Counted from the first letter of the stretch, positions 17,199-26,343 are shown. The stretch is DNA of 64,000 nt from Sedimenticola hydrogenitrophicus (GCF_029017505.1 NZ_JAQGEI010000001.1:1-64000); one strand, 5' to 3'. Notes: generated from the letters alone by a model not told the origin. Translations and numbers: made by a program.

Positions 17199-17244
17199 CC
17201 CGGTGTTCCCGCGCGGGAAAGCGAAATAAAACAGATAACAGGCC

Positions 17245-17267
17245 CGTCCGGCGACCGCACCCGGACG
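17245..17267 (+). promoter_or_regulatory. hairpin just upstream of a ribosome site
   Basis: CGTCCGG and CCGGACG form a 7-bp stem eight bases before the strong ribosome site GGAGGT (17275-17280) of the next gene. It could serve as an mRNA processing or stability element within the cluster. Confidence 0.35.
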
Positions 17268-17284
17268 CCATTTTGGAGGTATAG

Positions 17285-18076
17285 ATGTCTATCCGTGGTC
17301 AATGCATGTTACTTGGCCTCTCGCTGCTGGTAGCCGGGGTGGTGCCCGGTGTGGCGTCCGCTGCGGCGCTCGGTGTCGCTCGGGGCGAGGCGGCCTCCCC
17401 TGCCGCGGTGGAGTTTTCCGCCGATACTGTTCAGACTGATCCGCAAAAGCGGCAGCGGGTCGGCCGTATCTATGTCGGCACGAGTCGCATACGCAGTGAG
17501 ATGGAACAGAATGGCCAGCCGGTGGTTAATATCATCGATACCGGGCAGCGGATAACCTGGGTACTCTATCCACAGCAGCGAAGTTATATCGAATATCGGA
17601 TGGAGACCGGGGAGACGACAGCGCCGGAGAGCCCCTGTGCCGGTATCCCCGGCGCCCGTTGCAAACGGTTGGGTGATGAGCCTGTCGATGGCCGTCCCGC
17701 CAGCAAATGGCAGGTGATGCTGCCGTCGCCGCGCGGAGTGGTGGAGAGCACCCAGTGGATCGGCAAACAGCGCTCATTCCTGTTGCGGCAGGAGATCCAG
17801 GGAGGGGCGGTGATGGAACAGCGCCTGCTGGCGATGGAAGTGCTCCATGGACGTCCCGTCGAGAAGTGGGAGATGGTCCTGACCCAGGGGGAGCAGCCGG
17901 CCCAGCGCTCTACCCGCTGGTTTGATCCGCAACTCAATCTGGCGATCAAGGAGGCGAATCCGGGAGGCTATGTCCGTGAGCTGCAGAACATCATGGTCGG
18001 GCCGCAGGACCCGGGGCTGTTCAAGATACCGGAACAGTTCAAGCAAATCGTACCCCAGCCGGGTCAGGAACGCTGA
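17285..18076 (+). CDS. exported LolA/DUF4412-like protein
   Basis: A 263-residue protein with a clear signal peptide (cleavage likely after GVASA, about residue 26). The mature part begins with a LolA-like strand pattern (VEFSADTVQTDPQKRQRVGRIYVG) and resembles DUF4412-type periplasmic proteins. Two similar segments follow: one around DGRPASKWQVMLPSPRGVVE (about 137-183) and one around HGRPVEKWEMVLTQGEQPAQ (about 188-234), suggesting an internal duplication. It contains only two cysteines after the signal, in CAGIPGARC. It lies between two exported low-complexity proteins and may chaperone or sort one of them; that is inference. Confidence 0.6.
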   Translation: MSIRGQCMLLGLSLLVAGVVPGVASAAALGVARGEAASPAAVEFSADTVQTDPQKRQRVGRIYVGTSRIRSEMEQNGQPVVNIIDTGQRITWVLYPQQRSYIEYRMETGETTAPESPCAGIPGARCKRLGDEPVDGRPASKWQVMLPSPRGVVESTQWIGKQRSFLLRQEIQGGAVMEQRLLAMEVLHGRPVEKWEMVLTQGEQPAQRSTRWFDPQLNLAIKEANPGGYVRELQNIMVGPQDPGLFKIPEQFKQIVPQPGQER

Positions 18077-18130
18077 CGTACGGGCTGCCGGGAAACCCAC
18101 TGAGTGATCGGATGATCATGGAGTAATACG

Positions 18131-19057
18131 ATGAAGATCAGATTTGGATGGATAATGGCGACGGTCGGTTTGACCCTGGCCGGGATGGCGGGGGGAGTAT
18201 TTGCGACCCCGGCGGGTCTGCCCCAGCAGATGCTGCCCAGCTATGTGCCGGCAGCGCCCGGCCGGGGAGTTGCCAGTTTCCGGCCGCATTATCGCATGCA
18301 GCCGGTGCGCCAGTTGCCGTACTTCGTCCGGCCCGGCGTCAGACCGCCGGTGTACGCGCCGCTACCGCGTACCGCGGCCTGGCCGATACCAGTGAGTTAT
18401 CGACCCATCGCGCCGCTGCCGCCCCCCCGGATGCCCCGCTATGGCTACCCGGGACAAGGGCCGCGCTGGGCCGCTTATCCGCTGCCGGTCCCGGTCAGGG
18501 GGTATGGAGCGCGGCCAACGCCATGGACGGGGTATCCCTATCCGCCACGCCCGCCGGTCGTAGCCTGGGGCTATCCTCGCCCGGCGCCGTATCGCCAACG
18601 CCCGGCCTATCCACCGGTGACCCCTGCCTTCCAACCGCCGCCGTTCTGGATACCGCCGGCCGGGGCGGGTGCGCCGCCGCCCCAGTTCGGGTACCCCGGT
18701 CGGCCCTGGTTCAGGCAGCCGGTGCGGCCGGCGCCACGCGCGGTTGCGGGGCCACTGGCCGGGCGTTACCAGCCCTATGCGGGCTATCCGGGCGCGCGAC
18801 CGGATTATCGATTTCGCCCCCTACCCCAGGCGGTGGCATTTCAGGGCCAGCCTGTCGCAACAGCGTACCGACCCGGTCCGGCTTATCCGCGGGACTCCCG
18901 TTTCCGCCAGGATCCACGTTTTCATCCACTGGCCGGGCAGCGGATGACCACCGCTCCCTATCGGTATAGGCAGCGCCCGGCGCGTGGCGAGGCGGCCTAC
19001 GGACCCGGCCGCCGGGACGCCACCCGTGTGGCACTCGGGTGGCGGCAGGGATATTGA
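18131..19057 (+). CDS. exported Pro/Tyr/Arg/Gly-rich protein
   Basis: A 308-residue protein with a signal peptide (cleavage likely after GGVFA, about residue 26). The mature part is almost entirely Pro, Tyr, Arg, Gly and Ala in irregular RP, YP and PP motifs, is strongly basic, and has no cysteine. I see no known domain. The composition is that of an intrinsically disordered cell-surface or matrix protein. The ribosome site GGAG lies seven bases before the ATG. It sits 54 bp after the LolA-like gene and 52 bp before the MinD/ParA-like gene. Tyrosine density would allow cross-linking or metal binding, but this is speculation. The frame is supported by the signal peptide and ribosome site. Confidence 0.65.
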   Translation: MKIRFGWIMATVGLTLAGMAGGVFATPAGLPQQMLPSYVPAAPGRGVASFRPHYRMQPVRQLPYFVRPGVRPPVYAPLPRTAAWPIPVSYRPIAPLPPPRMPRYGYPGQGPRWAAYPLPVPVRGYGARPTPWTGYPYPPRPPVVAWGYPRPAPYRQRPAYPPVTPAFQPPPFWIPPAGAGAPPPQFGYPGRPWFRQPVRPAPRAVAGPLAGRYQPYAGYPGARPDYRFRPLPQAVAFQGQPVATAYRPGPAYPRDSRFRQDPRFHPLAGQRMTTAPYRYRQRPARGEAAYGPGRRDATRVALGWRQGY

Positions 19058-19109
19058 ATAACCGCTGTAGCGGTCGGCTGAATCTGAACAACAAACATAA
19101 GGGCCTGGC

Positions 19110-19742
19110 ATGATCACTGTCGTGGGTAGTCTGAAAGGTGGCTCGGGAAAGAGCACGGTAACCTTCAACCTGGCCGTCTGGCTGGCGATGGCGGAAGCCG
19201 AGGTACTGGTTATCGATCTGGATCCCCAGGCCACGCTGCGCGACGTGGTGGACGTTCGGGATGAAGAGGGGTATCACCCGCGGATCTCCGTGAAGGGGAA
19301 AAAACAGCTGGATGGGAACAGGCTGAATGGCGTGGACGAGGTGCTGATCGATATCGGTACCGCGGATATCGAGATGATGAAACGCGCTATCCAGCTGGCC
19401 GACCGCATCCTGGTACCGGTTCCGCCCTCCCAGGCGGATATCTGGTCGACCCAGCGGTTCATCCAGTTTGTAAATTCCACCACCGCGGGGAAGAGCCCGG
19501 AGATCATCGGTTTCATCAATCGGGGCGATACCCACCATGCCGTGCGGGAAACCGATGAGGCCGCGGCGGCCCTGGTGTCGCTGCCCGGGATGAAATTCAT
19601 CAAACCGCGACTGTCGCAGCGTACCATTTTTCGCCGCTCGTTCAGCGAGGGGCTGGCGGTGTTTGAGCTGAATCCGCGGGGTAAGGGAAGCCGGGAGCTG
19701 AACGCGCTCTGTGCAAAACTTTATCCCGGGATGCTGAAGTAA
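19110..19742 (+). CDS. MinD/ParA-like P-loop ATPase
   Basis: A 210-residue cytoplasmic ATPase with the deviant Walker A motif KGGSGKST at residues 9-16 (signature lysine at 9), a switch I-like VIDLDPQATL, and Walker B VLIDIG. It is shorter than chromosomal ParA (about 260) and similar in size to orphan McdA/ParA-like positioning ATPases. No ParB or MinE gene is adjacent. Likely partners are the neighbouring membrane coiled-coil protein or the DUF302 protein. A MITE lies directly after its stop codon, with the target duplication beginning on the last base of the stop. Confidence 0.8.
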   Translation: MITVVGSLKGGSGKSTVTFNLAVWLAMAEAEVLVIDLDPQATLRDVVDVRDEEGYHPRISVKGKKQLDGNRLNGVDEVLIDIGTADIEMMKRAIQLADRILVPVPPSQADIWSTQRFIQFVNSTTAGKSPEIIGFINRGDTHHAVRETDEAAAALVSLPGMKFIKPRLSQRTIFRRSFSEGLAVFELNPRGKGSRELNALCAKLYPGMLK

Positions 19743-19749
19743 ATAAGAC

Positions 19750-19857
19750 GTAACTACTCACCCGGTCTGTAAGTGATTGGCCTGTCTTGCCGGCCTCACG
19801 TGATGGCTGGATCAAGATCGGCCAACAAGGCAGGCCAATCACCCCGTGAGTAGTTAC
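19750..19857. mobile_element. 108-bp MITE, short form (inverted)
   Basis: It begins GTAACTACTCACCCGGTC and ends CGTGAGTAGTTAC, in the opposite orientation to the copy at 6398-6505. The exact 8-bp direct repeat AATAAGAC flanks it (19742-19749 and 19858-19865). Confidence 0.9.
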
Positions 19858-19946
19858 AATAAGACTAAATAAGCGGCCAGGGATTCGGCAGATGAACCAG
19901 CCGGCCCGGTACACAGGGCCATTATAGGCCGGGGAGAGGTGTAATC

Positions 19947-20525
19947 ATGCATGTCATCAGAAATCTGTTTGCCCTGATCGGCGTGGTGGCGGTGATCGCC
20001 GCCGCCGTGGCGGTGGTGAAAGCCCGGACCGTGCTGGATGGGTTCGATCCCGGCGCTGTGCAGGTCTACCGGGAACTGGCCGGGAAAATAGTCGAGACCC
20101 GCAATGCCGCCGAGGCAACCGTCTGGAAGGTACCGGTAGAGGAGGGGCTGACACCCGAGGATGTCGAACTGTCCATGAAGACGGTCGCCAATGAGCTCAA
20201 CATCTCCAATGTGGGGGAGCTCCCCCTGTCCAAGGATGTGGAGGCGAAAAGCGGCGCGCAGTACCGCTTCGTCAAGATCTACATGTTCTGCAACTCCCTC
20301 ACCGCCGCGCGGATGCTGGATTACAGCGACGCCTTCTCTGCCTATCTGCCGTGCCGGATTACCCTGGTTGAAGATAAACAGGGGCGACTCTGGCTGTATG
20401 CGCTGAATATGGATCTGATGATTCATGGGGGTGAGCCGCTGCCCGCCGCGCTGAAGGAGGAGGCACTGCAGGTGAAACAGGTGATTCTCGACATTATGCG
20501 GCGTGGCGCGGCTGGCGATTTTTGA
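19947..20525 (+). CDS. DUF302 domain protein, membrane-anchored
   Basis: A 192-residue protein with an N-terminal membrane anchor (LFALIGVVAVIAAAVAVV, about 7-24) and a DUF302-like domain in the second half (FVKIYMFCNSLTAARMLDYSDAFSAYLPCRITLVED, then LWLYALNMDLMIHGG). DUF302 proteins are frequent in sulfur oxidisers and have no agreed function. Two cysteines lie in the domain. The ribosome site GGGGAGAGGTG precedes the ATG. The following coiled-coil gene is 175 bp downstream, separated by a strong hairpin. Confidence 0.7.
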   Translation: MHVIRNLFALIGVVAVIAAAVAVVKARTVLDGFDPGAVQVYRELAGKIVETRNAAEATVWKVPVEEGLTPEDVELSMKTVANELNISNVGELPLSKDVEAKSGAQYRFVKIYMFCNSLTAARMLDYSDAFSAYLPCRITLVEDKQGRLWLYALNMDLMIHGGEPLPAALKEEALQVKQVILDIMRRGAAGDF

Positions 20526-20532
20526 GTGTATT

Positions 20533-20563
20533 ACCGGCTGGCGGCGAATCGCCGTCGGCCGGT
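20533..20563 (+). terminator. strong GC hairpin after the DUF302 gene
   Basis: ACCGGC/GGCCGGT and GCGGCGA/TCGCCG stack around a very short loop, eight bases after the stop. There is no T-tract (TTCCCCC follows), so it may be a Rho-assisted terminator or mRNA 3'-end stabiliser. Confidence 0.4.
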
Positions 20564-20700
20564 TCCCCCGGCTCCGGTACACCAGCCCTAAGGAAAAAAC
20601 AGGGGCCAGGAGAATCCGTATGTGATAGTATTCATTAGTTTATTAAAATATAAGCAAATGATAATTTATCTTGTCCGGGCTCAGCCTGAGGGGGGCGCAG

Positions 20701-21186
20701 ATGGTCGAAGAAAAAGAACGGCAGGATCAGGGGCGGGTTCCGGAACAGGGCCCGGCGTATTCGATGGAGCGTCTCTCGGAAGCGTTCGAGAACAGTGCCC
20801 GACGCTGGGAGCTGATTGTCTATCCCTCCCTGTTCGCCTTTATCATCCTTGCGGCCTACGGTTTTTTCCTGGTCTACAACCTGGCCAAGGACGTGCATTA
20901 TCTGGCGGTCAGCGTGGATACCAATATGACGCGGTTGGCCAGCAATATGCAGTCCGTGTCGGACAATATGGGACGGATGACAGTGGATATCCGCACCATG
21001 TCCGCCCATATGTCCGATATCAACGACAAGATCAGCACCCTTGAGCCGATGCTCGAGACCATCGGATCGATGGATCGCTCGATCCAGCAGATGACCCAGT
21101 CCACCTATATGATGCAGCGGGATTTTGCCCGCTTTAATCACAATATTGCCCGCCCCATGAACTTCATGAACAACATGATGCCGTGA
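20701..21186 (+). CDS. membrane-anchored coiled-coil protein
   Basis: A 161-residue protein with a basic/acidic cytoplasmic start, one membrane segment (YPSLFAFIILAAYGFFLVYNLA, about 42-63) and a long heptad-like coiled coil (about 65-145) of repeated MTRLASNM, MQSVSDNM, MGRMTVDI and MSAHMSDI blocks. It is unusually rich in methionine, with MNNMM at the end. It resembles methyl-accepting-type helical bundles or MCE-associated coils but no domain is certain. The start at 20701 follows GAGGGGGGCGC. It ends 6 bp before the convergent FimX-like stop. It may be a partner of the MinD/ParA-like ATPase encoded two genes upstream. Confidence 0.65.
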   Translation: MVEEKERQDQGRVPEQGPAYSMERLSEAFENSARRWELIVYPSLFAFIILAAYGFFLVYNLAKDVHYLAVSVDTNMTRLASNMQSVSDNMGRMTVDIRTMSAHMSDINDKISTLEPMLETIGSMDRSIQQMTQSTYMMQRDFARFNHNIARPMNFMNNMMP

Positions 21187-21192
21187 CGGCGG

Positions 21193-23280
21193 CTAGGCGG
21201 AGCTGAACTCGTAGGAGATGCTTTCCGAGGGCTCCTGGAGGAAATAGCCCTGAATGTAATTGACCCCGACGGTCCAGAGGATGGCCAGGCTGTTGGCATC
21301 CTCCACCCCCATGGCGATGGTCTTGATGTTGTGTTGCCTGGCCAGCGCGTTCAGTTCATTCAGCTGATCCTGTTGGTCCTGCCTGGAGGCCAGCTCCTGC
21401 ATCAGTTCAAAATCGAACTTCACAAAATCCACCTCCAGATGCTTTAACAGGGTTTCCGCCTTCGGGCTGGCGCCGAACTGATCGATGGCCAGCTGGCACT
21501 TGATCTTTTTCAGGCCCTCGATCAGTTTCTTCGCGGACTGGATATGATTGCGCAGATCCCGCTCATGTATCTGGAAGGTGATCCAGGGGCCCTTGGCCTT
21601 GTGCTTGCGCAGGCAGTCACAGATCCACAGCAGCATGCCGTCATCTTCCAGGCCGGCGCTGGAGATATTGATGAAGAAGTTGACCTTCTTGCCCTCCTTG
21701 CGCTGTTCCGCCAGTTCCTGGATCGCCCTGTTGATGACCCAACGATCCACTTTGGCCATCTGTTCCCCCTGCTTGGCATGGCGGATGAAGTAGTCGGGAA
21801 GGATCTCCTCATTATTGTTGTCCAGCAGCCGGGTCAGCACCGCGTAGTGTTCCCGGCTGTCCCCCTGCAGGCTGACGATCGGTTGATAGACCAGGCGGAA
21901 ACGGTCGTTTTCCAGGGCATGCTGGATCAGCTCATTGATGCGCGCCTCATCGCCGGTATTATCTTCCCCGTAACTGGCCTGCATCTCGCCGGCGTCGTAG
22001 AGGGAGTAGCGGTTGCCGCCGGAATTGCGCGCCGCCTCGTAGGCGTGATAGGCGCGGTTGATGAAATCCTGACTGCCGCTGATCTCCTGATCCAGCAGCG
22101 TGACGCCAATACAGCAGGTGACATTGGTCTGCTGATAGACATACGCCTCGACCAATTGCCGCAACCGCTCCGCCATGGTCTCCGCGTCGACCGGGTTCTG
22201 CTTGTCGCTCAAAATGGTGAAGGTGTGATCACCGAAGCGCGAGAGCAGCTCCTCCTGGTCGATGTGGGTGGCGAGAATCCGTGCCAGCTCCTTGAGCAGC
22301 TGGTCACTGGCGGTGATGCCGATTTCAGCGCGGATCTCGCGGAAGCCATCGATCACGATGTAGAACAGGGAACAGCTGCCCCCGGTTTCACGCCGCGCCG
22401 CGAGCGTCTGTTCCATCTTGGCCATGAAATACTGCCGGTTGGACAGGCCGGTCTGGGAATCCTGGTTGCTCAGTAGTTCAATGGTCTGTTCAAGCTCCTT
22501 GCTCTGCGCCTCATTGCGGATCACCAGTTGGGTGCAGGGTTCGCCGTCGTAGGTGGCGGGCGAGAACTCCAGCTTCGCATCAAAGGTCTCGCCGGCGCTG
22601 TTCTGGCAGGCGATGCTGAGTTCGCTGTGCTCGTCACCCAGGGTTCTGAGGAACGACTTGATCCGTTTATGGTCCTTGGGCGAGACCATGTCGAGGATAG
22701 GCAACCCCTCCAGCTCACCCATGTCGACGAAACCGAACATCTGCAGGTAGGCCGGGTTGGCCTGCATGTGCATCCCTTCGTGTATATAGGCGATGGCATC
22801 CTGGGAGCTGTCGATCAAGGTATTGCAGCGCGCTTCGGCCTCTTTCAGTTTCTGCCGCGTCAGGGCCAGTTCCTGGCGCACCCGCCGATCTTCCGACTCG
22901 CGCCGGATCACCAGTTGCAGATGATCCGGGTCGCCGCTGGAGACCACGTCCCGCGCCCCGTCACGCATCGCCTGGAGAAGGATTTCCGGATCGGTTTCCG
23001 GATCCTTGTAGAGCAGGATATAAGGTGCGTCCTGATAAGCGGCCCGGAACAGCCGGGTGGTGGATGCCAGCTTGTCGCTGGTCTCCGGCAGGGAGAGCAG
23101 GATCAGTTCGGGTTGCCCGCCGTCGACGAGATCGAGCAACGTCTCCTCATCCGCGGCAAATGTGGGATGGATTACCAGACCGGCATTGCGCAATGTACTG
23201 ATGTAGGTCTCGGCCTCATTGAGGGAGGGCTCGACGACCAGAAGGCTTATCGGTATGTCGGTCTCGGAGTATCCATTCAT
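21193..23280 (-). CDS. fimX: FimX-like REC-PAS-GGDEF-EAL protein, degenerate
   Basis: A 695-residue cytoplasmic protein, close to the length of Pseudomonas FimX. Domains: receiver-like (about 10-125), PAS (about 150-265), GGDEF (about 270-430) and EAL (about 445-690). The GGDEF signature reads RFGDHTF and the EAL signature reads YAVLTRL, so neither cyclase nor phosphodiesterase activity is expected. FimX binds c-di-GMP through its EAL domain and controls type IV pilus assembly at a cell pole. I chose ATG 23280 because the receiver-like sequence starts there; the frame is open to 23325. The upstream gene encodes a PilZ-type protein, as in Pseudomonas. Confidence 0.82.
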   Translation of the reverse strand: MNGYSETDIPISLLVVEPSLNEAETYISTLRNAGLVIHPTFAADEETLLDLVDGGQPELILLSLPETSDKLASTTRLFRAAYQDAPYILLYKDPETDPEILLQAMRDGARDVVSSGDPDHLQLVIRRESEDRRVRQELALTRQKLKEAEARCNTLIDSSQDAIAYIHEGMHMQANPAYLQMFGFVDMGELEGLPILDMVSPKDHKRIKSFLRTLGDEHSELSIACQNSAGETFDAKLEFSPATYDGEPCTQLVIRNEAQSKELEQTIELLSNQDSQTGLSNRQYFMAKMEQTLAARRETGGSCSLFYIVIDGFREIRAEIGITASDQLLKELARILATHIDQEELLSRFGDHTFTILSDKQNPVDAETMAERLRQLVEAYVYQQTNVTCCIGVTLLDQEISGSQDFINRAYHAYEAARNSGGNRYSLYDAGEMQASYGEDNTGDEARINELIQHALENDRFRLVYQPIVSLQGDSREHYAVLTRLLDNNNEEILPDYFIRHAKQGEQMAKVDRWVINRAIQELAEQRKEGKKVNFFINISSAGLEDDGMLLWICDCLRKHKAKGPWITFQIHERDLRNHIQSAKKLIEGLKKIKCQLAIDQFGASPKAETLLKHLEVDFVKFDFELMQELASRQDQQDQLNELNALARQHNIKTIAMGVEDANSLAILWTVGVNYIQGYFLQEPSESISYEFSSA

Positions 23281-23327
23281 AGTAGGTGTCGGGTGTCCAG
23301 TGTATTGAATCCACAGCCCATGCATCT

Positions 23328-25154
23328 CTACAGCATGGGCCAGATAGTGTCGAAGTCTGTGTCGTCATCCGCCAGGTCGTCGCCGTTGCCGGTCTGCGCA
23401 TCGAGGTAGCTGAAGTGAAACTGGGCGAAGGCGCCGGTCGTCTCAAGTAGCTGAGTGAGCCTGGCCTTGCGTTCGGCCCCCTCCTCATTGACGATCATCA
23501 CCAGATCACCGGTCTTGAACGGCAGGGTGGGCAATATCAGACAGGCGGGCTGATCCGAAGCCGCCAGTTCCGGCAACAGCAGGGCCTTGTGAGGGTGGCT
23601 GGCCGGGTCATCGCCTTCCAGGTAATGAATCAGCACCGCGGCGGCGCTCGGGGCGATCATCTGCAGGCCAAGCTGTAGCCCCTGGCCGGACAGGTTTCTC
23701 GCCCAGCGGCTGATGCCGATCGCAAACAGCCGCTTGTTGGTGGCCGATTGTACGCCGATGACTTCGCCGATCTTGATCTTCGGTGCATCGATGCCCTGCC
23801 AGTGGATGCAGTAGCCACCGGCGCTCTCGTTGATGGTCTTGCAGGAGTAGGCCTCATGCTGCTGCTCGGATGGCCGGGATGCCCAGAGGGGGGCGCTACC
23901 CTTTCCGGAGCCCGGTTCATTGACACTGCTCGCGATGATGGTCTCCTGGATCGATTCATCAAATCCCTCCAGGCTCAGCTTGTGTCCCGCCAGGGTGTAG
24001 GATGAGCGGTCCAGCAGGTCGCCGGCCGGCTGATCCATCCACTCCAGCCCCCGGCCCGGCCGTTGCGTGGCTGCCGGTTCCTCCGCTGTGCCGTCGCCGA
24101 TCAGCAGGTAGTGGATAGCGGTCACGCCCACGGCCACTTTCAATTCAAAATTGAGCCGGGTGCGGACAAACTCCCGTTTCGGGGCGGAACTCAGGATCTG
24201 GATCAGCCGACGCAGCAGAGGTCGGGAGGGCCGGGGATCCGTCAGCCCCATCTCGGCGGCGGCGTCATCCGCCGGCAGGGTGTCGCAGGTTTCCCGCAAC
24301 ATGTCTACCAGCGGCTGGGTATTCAGCACCCGGCGGGAATCGGCGGCCTCCTCGTTCTCAAGCGCATGGTGGAGGGGCGGGGAGTCCGAAGAGAGCCTGG
24401 CCACAAAGTCGAACTGGCTCAGCGGTTCGGCGCCCGGCAGGCGCAGGGTCGTGCGGTTGCTCCAGTCATCCAGGGCGTGCGACACGCACTCGATCTCCCG
24501 CTGCCGCAGCCGGTAGGGTGAGCAGATGGAGAGCAGCAGCGCCTGTTTATACAGCGTGGCGATGGTGCTGATGGTGTCATCGTTCCTGCCATCCCTGACC
24601 GGCACTTCCTGGATGCCGTTCTGCTCGGCAAAGGCGTAGAGGCGGTGTATCTCTTTCCACACCGTGGCCGGGACCGGGTCATAAACAATCACCGACTGAT
24701 AGATGACCCTGGAGAGCAGACGCATCACCCGGTGAACGGCGATGATCAGCAGTTTGCGATCGAATTTTGCCGAACCGCCCGCGACCATGGTCTCGATGAA
24801 TATCTTGTAAGCGAGGGCCAGTTCGGTATGCAGTTCCCGACAGAGTACGGCGATCTTTCTGCTTTTTGCCGAGAGCGGGAAGGGTGAATCATAATAGTAT
24901 TTGCGCAGGTTGTCGGATATGTAGTCGATCGGGCGGCAGAACAGTTCGGCAATCTTGATACGGTTCAGATTGGGGACTTCAAGCCGGTTGAATTCGACCA
25001 GGGCCTTGAATACCTGGCGCGACGTTTCACCCACATTGGCCACCGGCAGACTGCTGATCCAGGTGGTGGCATCCTTCGGTTTAAGCAGCAGCGAATCTGC
25101 GGGCGCGGCACTGCGCTCAGGCATTTTAAAACCGAGTGTGTTCTTAGTCTCCAT
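23328..25154 (-). CDS. PilZ-type protein paired with fimX
   Basis: A 608-residue cytoplasmic protein whose long N-terminal part is helical without a domain I can name. A PilZ-like region begins near residue 430, with the NxSxxG signature NESAGG and a partially preserved upstream Arg region. In Pseudomonas the gene next to fimX encodes a c-di-GMP-responsive pilus factor (FimW, from memory), and the same order is found here. It should therefore act in type IV pilus or surface-sensing control. ATG 25154 is chosen because the preceding 18 codons lack a ribosome site. The C-terminus is acidic (GDDLADDDTDFD). Confidence 0.7.
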   Translation of the reverse strand: METKNTLGFKMPERSAAPADSLLLKPKDATTWISSLPVANVGETSRQVFKALVEFNRLEVPNLNRIKIAELFCRPIDYISDNLRKYYYDSPFPLSAKSRKIAVLCRELHTELALAYKIFIETMVAGGSAKFDRKLLIIAVHRVMRLLSRVIYQSVIVYDPVPATVWKEIHRLYAFAEQNGIQEVPVRDGRNDDTISTIATLYKQALLLSICSPYRLRQREIECVSHALDDWSNRTTLRLPGAEPLSQFDFVARLSSDSPPLHHALENEEAADSRRVLNTQPLVDMLRETCDTLPADDAAAEMGLTDPRPSRPLLRRLIQILSSAPKREFVRTRLNFELKVAVGVTAIHYLLIGDGTAEEPAATQRPGRGLEWMDQPAGDLLDRSSYTLAGHKLSLEGFDESIQETIIASSVNEPGSGKGSAPLWASRPSEQQHEAYSCKTINESAGGYCIHWQGIDAPKIKIGEVIGVQSATNKRLFAIGISRWARNLSGQGLQLGLQMIAPSAAAVLIHYLEGDDPASHPHKALLLPELAASDQPACLILPTLPFKTGDLVMIVNEEGAERKARLTQLLETTGAFAQFHFSYLDAQTGNGDDLADDDTDFDTIWPML

Positions 25155-25300
25155 GAAATCGTTATAATCCTGACAAATGGAATTCAACAACCGACCAACC
25201 ACACGCATTTTACAGTATTATTATCGGCAGGTTCAGATCCTACTATAGTAAATATTTGATTGTAAGCGGGTTCAGCCCCAGCGGGTGGCGGCGTGGTGGC

Positions 25301-26308
25301 TCAGAATGCCGGCTGCTTGGAGGCCGCGCCCGCCACCTCCCGGACCATTCGGGGGACCAGGTAGCCGGGCAGGTTCGCCTGCAGTGCCTGCTGCAGGCGT
25401 CGCGCCTCGGCGGCCTCCACCTCGAAGTGCGCGGCGCCGGCGACCCGGTCAAGCAGATGTAGATAATAGGGGAGTACCCCGGCCTCGAACAGCGTCAGGC
25501 TGAGTTCGGTCAGGGTGGCGGCGTTGTCGTTCACCCCCTTGAGCAGCACCGACTGATTGAGCAGGCTGACGCCCGCCTGCCCGAGCCGGCGCAGGCCGCG
25601 GGCGAGTTCCGGGCTCAGCTCCCGGGCATGATTGATGTGCAGCACCAGCACCGGTTGCAGGCGTCCGCCGGCGAGCCACCCGGTCAGCTCTGCCGTCAGG
25701 CGCGAGGGGATCACCACCGGCAGGCGGGTATGGACACGCAGCCGCCGCAGGTGCGGGATCGCCTCCAGCCGAGCGACCAGTCCGGCGAGTTTTGCATCAC
25801 TCAGAGTCAGGGGGTCGCCGCCACTGAGGATGATTTCATCGATCTCTTGTGCCTGGCTGATGTGGTCGATCGCCTGCTGCCAGCGCTGCCGCAAGACGGC
25901 GGCCTCCTGGTACGGGAAGTGGCGCCGGAAACAGTAGCGGCAGTTGACCGCGCAACTCCCATTGGCGATCAGCAACAGCCGTCCCCGGTATTTGTGCAGC
26001 ACCCCCGGCACGATCGCCTTCTCCAGGTCACCCACCGGGTCCTCCACGAAGCCCGTGGCCGGCAGGTTTTCCGCGCCGAGCGGCAGGACCTGGCGCAGCA
26101 GTGGGTCGTCCGGGTCACCTTTTACCATCAACTCGGCAAATTCCCGCGGAACTTTCAGGCCGAACCGCCGCGCCGCGGCACGCGCGGCCGGCAACAGCTC
26201 CCGATCCAGGCGCAGAAACCCGAAGAACGCATCGACGTCGCCGAAGGCGTTGGCCAGCGATTGCTGCCACAGGGGAGTCTGACAGACAGGCTCTATTCGA
26301 TGTATCAT
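25301..26308 (-). CDS. epmB: EF-P lysine 2,3-aminomutase EpmB
   Basis: A radical-SAM, PLP-dependent 2,3-aminomutase of 335 residues that converts (S)-alpha-lysine to (R)-beta-lysine for EF-P modification. The radical-SAM motif CAVNCRYC is present, followed by [24 protein letters not shown] and [16 protein letters not shown] match the family. The C-terminal SK motif (AASKQPAF) retains the lysine expected to bind PLP. The start at 26308 (MIHRIEP) is preferred over an upstream ATG at 26350 that overlaps efp. It diverges from efp with 35 bp between starts. Confidence 0.93.
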   Translation of the reverse strand: MIHRIEPVCQTPLWQQSLANAFGDVDAFFGFLRLDRELLPAARAAARRFGLKVPREFAELMVKGDPDDPLLRQVLPLGAENLPATGFVEDPVGDLEKAIVPGVLHKYRGRLLLIANGSCAVNCRYCFRRHFPYQEAAVLRQRWQQAIDHISQAQEIDEIILSGGDPLTLSDAKLAGLVARLEAIPHLRRLRVHTRLPVVIPSRLTAELTGWLAGGRLQPVLVLHINHARELSPELARGLRRLGQAGVSLLNQSVLLKGVNDNAATLTELSLTLFEAGVLPYYLHLLDRVAGAAHFEVEAAEARRLQQALQANLPGYLVPRMVREVAGAASKQPAF

Positions 26309-26343
26309 GCGCGTTTTCCAGTCGGCTGTTTGGTGAGGACAAG

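Noticed and set aside
18148-18969. Alternative plus-strand frame of 273 residues within the P/Y/R-rich gene
   Set aside because: It lacks a signal peptide and ribosome site, and the frame at 18131-19057 has both. The low-complexity DNA leaves several frames open by chance.
26101-26343. N-terminal extension of EF-P to 271 residues
   Set aside because: It runs antisense through epmB, and EF-P homology with Lys34 numbering begins at ATG 26344.
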